DNA of 64,000 nucleotides from Cunninghamia lanceolata (lineage: Eukaryota; Streptophyta; Pinopsida; Cupressales; Cupressaceae): the NCBI GenBank assembly GCA_027924645.1, contig BSBN01000763.1:2852001-2916000 (forward strand). Direction: 5' to 3'. Within the stretch, counting starts at the first letter, position 1, and each line of letters opens with the position of its first letter. This document shows, piece by piece, positions 56,673-64,000 of the stretch. The position numbers were made by a program, and so were the translations under genes. The notes under the pieces were generated by a model, which ran no database searches, was not told the DNA's origin, and saw only the letters and a list, made by a program, of their open reading frames with translations.

Positions 56673-57489
56673 AGCTAGATCAAACCTATATAAACAATAG
56701 ATTAACCCTTGGTGAAGAGGAAATTCTGCCTTACCTAATAACACATTGTCCATAGATTGTTGCCATAAAATGAACCAAAAAATGAAACTCATTTTGATAT
56801 ATGTCTTAAATGATTCAACATAGGAAAGTGCAAAGAGTGAATCCACTTGTACCTACCCTTGAGGTTGAAATATCTAATCAGAGCCACAAATACATCTTGC
56901 ATGGATTGGGTAAATCATCCTTATTAAAATCATTTTGAAACTTATTTTCCTTTTCACCTTTTCTTAGGAATGTCTCCATATGGTCATGGTTTCTTGACTT
57001 AATAACCTTCAACAACTTTAGACCTTCCTTCTTAAGTCTCGTAGCTTGGGTAATCAATTTCTCTAAAATGGAGAATGCAATTTCTCTTACATAAACCATG
57101 CTATCTTTCCAAGATCTAGCAAATTCATTAGACAAGACTAGGTCATAGCAATTCATGGCTTCTAGGAAATGAGAAATACTCCCCTTCTTAAAATATTCTA
57201 GATAGTAGAATTTTTTTAATAAGTTTGCAAGAAGATGGTTCAATTCAAAGTATATCACCTCCCATATCATCAAAATTTCTAGAAATACTATTTTTATTAT
57301 TGTAGCATCTTGTATCATCATTCATGTGAGAAAAAAGTGTTTCCTTGTTGAAGAGATTTCCAAATAAATTAAACCCAAACTCATTTTCTAGAATCTTAAA
57401 GCCCTCATAATTACCATGGTACATGATAGTACATTGACTCATGGAAAGACAACCCCTCTTTGACCCAAATGATGGCTTAGGATCATGAT
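56673..57489 (-). other. Unrecognised coding-like minus-strand tract
   Basis: A 147-codon open frame (57321-56878) reads NHLLANLLKKFYYLEYFKKG, ISHFLEAMNCYDLVLSNEFA, REIAFSILEKLITQATRLKK and DDLPNPCKMYLWL. In a second frame downstream, VALIRYFNLKGRYKWIHSLH and FPMLNHLRH suggest that coding continued. The length and amino-acid make-up exceed chance for AT-rich DNA. I do not recognise the family. It could be part of the LINE's downstream region or an unrelated gene relic cut by the truncated LTR at 56672. Confidence 0.4.
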
Positions 57490-58600
57490 TGATTAACACT
57501 CTCATATCTAATTTTATCATTTATATTTGAAGGTAGGGATTCCACCTCAAACCAATACTTCTGGTGATCAATCAAACATCTTAGGTTGGCTAAGAGGTCA
57601 ACCACCTAGTTACTTTCTCTATAAGTATGCATGATTTTAACATTCCTAATTTTTTTTATAAGGTGCTTAGTAACTAAGATAATATTTTTAAGATACTAGT
57701 TGCTAGAGGCCCTAGACTTCAAAATATCAATAATATTCATGGAGTCTCCTTCAATCCTCAAGTCAGAGATATTATGATTTTTAGCCAACTCTACATTGAG
57801 AAAAGTTATAGATGCTTTAGTGTTATTAGTTTGGAATCTTAAGTTTTTAGCAAATATACTCCCCCTTGTTGTTCCTGAGCACACCTCCTCCACTAGCTTG
57901 CCGAAGATTTCTCTTAGAAGAATCATCAAAGTTGAGTTTAATCCATCCTGTATCTCATGGTTTCCTAATAGTAGCTCTTCTTTTCTTAATTTTGATAGTG
58001 TCTACATTATCAAGAGTGGATTGGATATTCCACTTTCTAGCAACTTCCCTCTCAATAGTCATAGGGAATATTTTGGGCCTTTTGATTTGAGAGGAATCAA
58101 AATTCTCTTGAATGGCTTAGCAATTTTTTATTAGCACCACATTCTAGGGCCTATTTTTGTTTCTAAAGATCTTGTTATTTATTTCCTTCCAAATGTACCC
58201 TAGAAGAGATGTGGAAGAGTTTAGAACCAAACTTCTCTTATTATAGGATGATAAAAAGGAGTAATTCAACTGGTTGCCAATAATTGGACATCTTGAGGCC
58301 AAACACATTGGGTTTTGAACCTATTTAGAATAGTTTTCCTGCCATTCTAGGAAAAGGGGCACTTAATTAACAAATAATTAATGGATTCTCTAGCTTTTGC
58401 ATAAAATACATCTATTAGCAAGAGAAAATCCCCTATTCTTATGATTTTCCATAGTGAGAATCTTACCATGATAGGTGGTCCACCAAAAAAAAAATCTTGG
58501 GGATGAGATTGTGATTCCATATAGAGCTCTAGTTGAATTCTAGTGCAAGAAAGTTTATAAGAAAATTGAAACCAGTTTTCACTGAATGAAATCTAGTTGG
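57490..58600 (-). pseudogene. LINE 3' part: zf-RVT and RNase H
   Basis: Reading on the minus strand, the zinc-binding zf-RVT domain shows TYHGKILTMENHKNRGFSLA and NRCILCKS (about 58490-58380). After a broken linker, RNase H begins: GWIKLNFDDSSKRNLRQASG, GGVLRNNKGEYIC, NTKASITFLNVELAKN, LRIEGDSMNIIDILKS, then TYRESN.VVDLLANL near 57620, ending near 57490. These motifs belong to plant L1-type LINEs. Endonuclease and RT are absent, as in a 5'-truncated insertion. Frames shift several times. Confidence 0.82.
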
Positions 58601-59292
58601 GGTTGTAAACCAAACTATCTCATCCTATCTAAGAAATAAATAGAATATGAAAGGACTAATTCTAATAGTTAAATCTTTCAAAGTAGCAATATCTGAAATA
58701 CTTGGAAAGTTTCTAGAGTGTTAGAAATCTAAAACCAATGCATAACCCAAGAACTTTTTAAGAGAGATTCTAAGCTACAAAATCTATAAATACATAACCA
58801 AAAACAAAACTAGTGATTCTGAGAGATATGCAAATTTCAAGATGACAGAATTGCATTACAAGCTCAAAGAAGAAGCTACAAAAGATTGACGGAATTTCCT
58901 TATACAAGATGCAAAATACAAGCTAGGTAGTGAGTTTATATAGACCAGAGAGGGGTGGAGGTGGAAAAATTGACCAATAGGGAGAGACCACCAAAAGATC
59001 TCAACATAGTAAATGTAATAGCCTCGTAGGATGGTGACACCTCAAACGACCCACTCACAATTAAATTCACTTTATTAACCTAAGAAAGACTAATAAAAGT
59101 GTAGGAAAAACCTAGGAAGTAGGAAAATAAATAACCCACTAGGAAAATAAAAACCTACACTAACACCATCCCTTAAGCATAGCTTAGGTGGGTGAAAAGA
59201 TGGGTCCTAACAAATGAAGCCTGATGAGGTACCCATGTATAAAGATTTCCCTCCCAAAGAGAAGAAACCCCCACACACAAATAGAGAGAACA
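58601..59292. other. No gene seen
   Basis: Stop-dense sequence between the LINE and the PPR array. It includes a stretch of repeated CCTAGGAAGTAGGAAAATAA-like phrases (about 59100-59160). No frame is supported. Confidence 0.5.
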
Positions 59293-61872
59293 CCCCCTAG
59301 AATAGACAAGGCATGTGAAATGTTTGAAATGTTGCCTCAAAGAAATGATGTCTCATGGAATGCAATGATTGCACTATATGCACAAAATGGATTTTTTTAT
59401 AAGGCTTTAGCAACTTTCAAGAAATGCAATTAGCATGTGTAAATCCAAATTCCACAACCTTTGCCAGAAACTCCTTTCCTATGCCAAATGGGATCTTCAA
59501 AACAGGGTATGGACATCCATCAAAGCATAAAAGATATGGGAATTTCATCAGATGTTGTATTTTCAACTACCTTAAGACATGTATGCAAAGTGTGGAAGCA
59601 TAGACAAGGCATGCAAATTGTTTGGCATGATGCCTCAAAGAAATGTTGTCTCATGGAATGCAATGATTGTAAGATATGCACAAAATGTTTTTTTAATAAG
59701 GCTTTAGAAATTTTCAAGCAAATGAAATTGGTGGGTGTAAAGCCAAATTACACAACCTTAGCTAGCATCCTCCTTGTCTATGCCCAAATGGGATCTCCAG
59801 AACAGGGTATGGACATCCATCAAAGCATAAAGGATATGGTAATTTCATCAAATGTTGTAGTTACAACTACCATATGAGACATGTATGCAAAGTGTGGAAG
59901 CATAGATAAGGCACATGAATTGTTTGACATGATGGCTCAAAGAAATTCTATCTCATGGTATGCAATGATTGCAAGACATGCACAAAATGGATTTTTTGAT
60001 AATGCTTTAGAAACTTTCAAGAAAATGCAATTGGTAGGTGTAAAGGCAAATTCCTCAACCTTAGCCAACATCCTCCTTGTCTATGCCCAAATGGGATATT
60101 TGGAACAATGTATGAACATCTATCAAAGCATAAAGGATACTGGAAATTCATCAGATGTCGTAGTTGCAACTACCCTATGAGACATGTGTGCAAAGTGTGG
60201 AAGAATATACAAGGCACATGAATTGTCTGACATGATGCCTCAAAGAAATGTTGTCTTATGGAATACAATGATTGCAAGATACGCACAAAATGTTTTTTGA
60301 TAAGGATTTAGAAACTTTCAAGAAAATGCAATTGGTGGGTGTAAAGCCAAATTCCACAACCTTAGCCAACATCCTCCTTGTTTATGCCCAAATGGGATCT
60401 TCGAAATAGGGTATGGACATCCATTAAAGCATAAAGAATATTGGAATTTCTTCAGATGTTGTAGTTGCAACTACCCTATGAGACATGTATGCAAAGTGTG
60501 GAAGCATAGACAAGACATGTGAATTGTTTGACATGATGTCTCAAAGAAATCTTGTCTCACGAAATGCAATGATTGTAAGATATGCACAATTTTTTTTATA
60601 AGGCTTTAGAAACTTTCAAGAAAATGTAATTGGTGACTGTAAAGCCCAAGTTCCACAACCTTAGCCATCAACCTCCTTGTCTATGCCCAAATGGGATCTT
60701 CAGAACAGGGTATGGGCATCTATCAAAGCATAAAGGATATGGGAATTTCATCAGATGTTGTAGTTGTAACTGCCATATGAGAAATGTATGCAAAGTTTGG
60801 AAGCATAGGCAAGGCACATGAACTATTTGACATGATGTCTCAAAGAAATGCTATCTCATGGCATGCAATGATTGCAAGATATGCACAAAATGGATTTTTT
60901 GATAAGTCTTTAGAAACTTTCAAGAAAATGAAATTAGCGGTGTAAAGTCAAATTCCACAACCTTAGCCAACATCCTCCTTGTGTATGCCCAAATGGGATC
61001 TTCGGAATAGGGTATGTACATCCATCAAAGAATAAAGGATATGGGAATTTCATCAGATGTTGTAGTTGCAACTGCCCTATGAGACATGTATGCAAAGTGT
61101 GGAAGCATAGACAAGGCACGTCAACTGTTTTAAATGACACCTCAAAGAAATGTTGTCTCATGGAATGAAATGATTGAAAGATATGCACAAAATGGATTTT
61201 TTGATAAGGCTTTAAAAACTTTGAAGAAAATGCAATTGGTGAGTGTAAATCCAAATTCCACAACCTTAGCCAACATCCTCCTTGCCTATGCCAAAAAGGG
61301 ATCTTCAGAACAAGACCTATGGACATCCATCAAAGCATAAAGGATTTGGGAATTTGACAGATGTTGTAGTTGTAACTTCCCTAGGACACATGTATGCAAA
61401 GTGTGGAAGCATAGAAAAGGCACATGAACTATTTGACATGATGCCTTAAAGAAATGTTGTCTCATGGAATGCAATGATTGCAAGATATGCACAAAATAAT
61501 TTTTTTCAAAAGGCTTTAGAAAATTTGAAGAAAATGCAATTAGCACATGTAAAACCAAATTCCATAACCTTTGCAAGGATCCTCTTTGCCTATGGTAAAA
61601 TGGGATCTTTGGAACAAGGTATGGAAAACCATAAAATCATATAGGATATAGGAATTTTCTGAGATGTATTTGCAACTACCATTGTAGACATGTATGCAAA
61701 GTGTGGAAGCATAGACAAGGTACATGAACTGTTTGACATGATGCCTCAAAGAAATGGAGTCTCGTGGAATGCAATGATTGCAAGATATGTACAAAATGGA
61801 TTTTTTGAAAAGGATATAGAAACTTTGAAGCAAATGCAATTGTCACGTGTAAAACCAATATCTATCTTGTAA
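59293..61872 (+). pseudogene. Tandem PPR (PLS-type) array, decayed
   Basis: Eight full units of ~302 bp start with MYAKCGSIDKA-like codons at 59579, 59881, 60184, 60485, 60784, 61086, 61390 and 61690, after a partial unit from 59293. Each unit (about 100 residues) contains HELFDMMPQRN, SWNAMIARYAQNGFFDKALE, TFKKMQLVGVKPNSTTLANI, LLVYAQMGS and EQGMDIHQSIKDMGISSDVV. This equals three pentatricopeptide motifs (P-L-S). PPR proteins bind organelle RNA in mitochondria and chloroplasts. No start, targeting peptide or E/DYW end is seen. At least five units share a TGA before the MYAK codon; others have frameshifts. The units are about 90% alike, so the array expanded by tandem duplication. Confidence 0.85.
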
Positions 61873-62241
61873 CCATAATTGGTCGTCATATTATATTTAA
61901 TGTAAAATGTCATACACATAATGTCATGAAAATAACATATAGTGTATATATAAATCCATATAGGCATGTACAAACAAAGCCATATAGACATATACAAAGA
62001 TATACATCGGTAAAATACAAAAGTATGTATACAAAGTCATATAGGCATACAAAAAAATTTCCCAAAATCAAATTTCCTATGAACTTCTATCAAATAATTG
62101 ACAACCCTTGCTTGGCCGTGAAGATGGAGAGTCAATCTATGACTCTTCCTCTCTCTCCCATCGACTAGACCTCCTCAACAGATATATTTGAAGCTCCACT
62201 TGTTAATACAATCAAACAATATCCACATTAATATAGAAAAC
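61873..62241. other. No gene seen
   Basis: Short CATATAGGCATACAAA-like repeats occur at about 61955-62060. Immediately left of the copia C LTR, AAAAC (62237-62241) would be its target-site copy; the partner is outside the window. Confidence 0.45.
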
Positions 62242-63361
62242 TATTGGAATTGGTCTAGACAACTAGAGGGAGGGGAATTAGTTGTCACACAAATTAAACT
62301 TTTCTACCTTTAATCCTCTTTTAAAACTTCTAATCAAATTAATGATATAAACATTAAAGTATGAATCAATAACACATGAGCAAAAACATAAGTAACACAC
62401 TTGACACCAAGATTTTTGATGTGGAAACCCAGTTAAGGGAAAAACCATGGTGGGGGTTAACCCACAAGGATTATACTCTATTAAAAGTGCTACAAAGGAG
62501 AATGCACATGCATTCAGGCTCACTATCTAGAGCTCACTACTCAAAGAAGGTTTACTGCCTACAAAGGGCTCATTGCCTACAAGAAGAAAATTACAATGGA
62601 ATTGAACTGATAAGTAGCATCTATCAATGCAAGGATTTAGTTCTGGTTAAGTACAAAATACTGACTTGATACACTTCATCTTTACTTTGCCCTTTTTATT
62701 GTTCTGCTAGCATTTGAATCTTAGATCTCTACTCTTTTCACACTTATTCTATAGTCGCATCACGCACACACCGAAATCATTCAAATCCATCTGCTATAGA
62801 TATCTGCATCTTGATCTTCAACCACTTTTTAGTTAGCATCAAGAACACTTAGAACTTTATTAAAGATTCTACTCTGTCGGCTAAATCCATGTACAACTTG
62901 CAAGGAGAACCAAAACTTGCACTCACAAATCATCAATCAGGTTGGCTACTATCACTGATAATCACAACTTGTCCAACCAACAACTTCCATACATTCGGAA
63001 CCAAGATCAATTACAAGGTCAGCCTATTCTTCTTTTGCCTGCTCTGTCAAACTGTTAACCTGATACTCAGATGCTAATAACTATTGAATCATTTTTCACC
63101 GGAGGCCAAAACTCTGGATTTAGATTATCCTAACAATGCTTATGACTCCCTTAGATCTACAGAAAAATCTAATCTACTCTTGGAGAGATCCGGACCAAGA
63201 TATTGGACCCTGTCACACATTCTGTTCTAGACTTCCTGGACTTAGACAAATCTTCAATCTGATTTCTAGTATGGGCAAATTATGAAATGCGGATGTGTAG
63301 TAGAGACTTAGTTGCCATCAATGACAATACTTATCATGCCTAGAAGTGTCTCTTGCTAATA
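62242..63361 (-). repeat. 3' LTR of copia C
   Basis: Minus-strand start at 63361 (TATTAGCAAGAGACACTTCT, then a GGCATGATAAGTATTGTCAT-type block like the copia B start) and end at 62242 (CCAATA). The 3' part has the blocks GGTTTTTCCCTTAACTGGGT, GTGTTACTTATG and an AACTAATTCCCC-type segment. AGTGAGC modules lie at 62517-62580. About 1120 bases. The small plus-strand frames inside (62376, 62889) are chance frames. Confidence 0.82.
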
Positions 63362-63363
63362 AT

Positions 63364-63520
63364 CTCCCCCTTTGGCATTGATGGAAAAACTTAGTGATAA
63401 ATGACTAAGTGTCAAAATAACTCCCCCTTTGCTTGTGCTCCATACTGTTGTTCACACTGCTTTCTAGTGCTCCCCCTTTGCTAGATTCTTCATTTTTCAC
63501 TGCTCTTCACCCCCCCTTTG
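63364..63520 (-). other. Cluster of four polypurine tracts of copia C
   Basis: On the plus strand CTCCCCCTTTG-type tracts lie at 63364-63375, 63421-63431, 63470-63480 and 63511-63520. On the minus strand each reads CAAAGGGGGAG. The first is next to the LTR and is the expected primer. The arrangement mirrors copia B. Confidence 0.78.
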
Positions 63521-63613
63521 ACATGAATGGCAAAGAGTGGGATCCACAATCACTAATCATGAAAAAAATTTGTATATAAGGAAGCATATGTACAAACAGT
63601 CCATATGTTATAT

Positions 63614-64000
63614 TTACATAAACTTGAGAATGTCTGCAAAACTATTTTTCAATTGCTCAAGTTCAGAGGTCCAAGTTCTTTTCATGCCAACCAAAATTGA
63701 GATGTGTCCACTCAGTAAAAATGCATATGCTTATGCCTTTGTTAGATCTTAAGGATCACTTGTTTGAATTGCAGGATGAGCTTTTGATAAGGCATTATAC
63801 ATTGTCTCTAAGTTGGGGGCAATCAATCCCCAGAGCTCACACATTCTCTTCATAATATCACCCTTTTATTTAACAAGCCTCTTTATCTCATTGGTCAAGA
63901 TGATTACTTGACATTCCTGACTTATAGGAGAAACTATTAGAGGATCAAAATTTTGAGATAGATTTGACAACCTCTGTTCTTGCCCCTTTATCTTCTTCTC
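63614..64000 (-). pseudogene. Extra 3' reading frame of copia C
   Basis: A 128-codon frame plus stop, open to the right window edge and ending TAA at 63614-63616. It includes GQEQRLSNLSQNFDPL, QVIILTNEIKRLV, DIMKRMCELWGLIAPN, LETMYNALSKAHPAI, AYAYAFLLSGHISILVGMK and WTSELEQLKNSFADILKFM. Two TAA codons read as CAA before decay. It lies between pol and the 3' LTR, where Sirevirus-type copia elements carry an additional protein. It looks helical (coiled-coil) with no signal peptide visible. The protein family is unknown to me. Confidence 0.5.

Larger units (their letters stand above)
62242..64000 (-). mobile_element. Copia element C, 3' part (minus strand)
   Basis: The 3' LTR (62242-63361), a polypurine cluster and an extra reading frame (63614-64000) run leftward. 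The pol part lies beyond the right window edge. It shares LTR blocks and clustered polypurine tracts with copia B. Confidence 0.8.

Noticed and set aside
61286..61858. Minus-strand frames of 60-130 codons over the PPR array
   Set aside because: They are antisense shadows of the repeated PPR units.
59293..61872. Regular ~302-bp spaced repeats suggesting a CRISPR-like or satellite array
   Set aside because: The repeats encode PPR motifs in frame and have no spacers; this is a plant genome.

Overview
This window looks like intergenic DNA from a large plant nuclear genome, most likely a gymnosperm (conifer). The sequence is AT-rich. It is packed with old, mutually nested LTR retrotransposons of the Ty1/copia and Ty3/gypsy orders. 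It also holds a LINE remnant, a decayed tandem array of plant PPR modules, and about 3.8 kb of telomere-like (TTTAGGG) and GA/CT-rich repeats. The conifer assignment is an inference from the PPR module type (MPQRN..SWNAMIARYAQNG), the very old but still legible elements, and the interstitial TTTAGGG DNA. I see no intact host gene, tRNA, rRNA or CRISPR.

Layout. 1-609: start of a leftward LTR element (gag-like frame, Met-type primer site). 609-4511: probable LTR and unassigned DNA. 4512-8065: two copia LTRs in opposite orientation, followed by copia A (gag and protease only). 10125-30410: copia B, with gag, protease, integrase, RT and RNase H, split inside the RT/RNase H region by a 13.9 kb Ty3/gypsy element (15034-28940, minus strand). 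The gypsy element has 3.5 kb LTRs, a Tat/Athila-like primer site, an archaeal/plant-type RNase H between protease and RT, and an additional coding region inside each LTR. 31223-35180: an isolated PPR fragment, a 43-bp minisatellite, degenerate telomeric repeats and a (GA)n tract. 38851-41440: one long decayed reading frame of an unnamed transposase-like family (motifs SDDRMH, WSDNCTSQFKN, HGKGEHDG). A plant-mobile-domain remnant converges on it from the minus strand (41450-42660). 45041-56672: chromodomain-bearing Ty3/gypsy element with LTRs near 3.4 kb. 57490-58600: LINE 3' end (zf-RVT and RNase H). 59293-61872: eight to nine nearly identical ~302-bp PPR triplets. 62242-64000: 3' LTR, polypurine cluster and an extra 3' frame of another copia element (C, minus strand).

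Nothing here works together as a pathway; the pieces are layers of insertion and decay. Most reading frames are broken mainly by single-base transitions (CAG/CAA to TAG/TAA, CGA to TGA, TGG to TAG, GAT to AAT). That is the pattern expected from deamination of methylated cytosine in silenced repeats, and frameshifts are few. The items most worth a second look are the LTR-embedded reading frame with the relocated RNase H in the nested gypsy element, the HGKGEHDG transposase-like frame, the clustered polypurine tracts of the copia elements, and the PPR triplet array.
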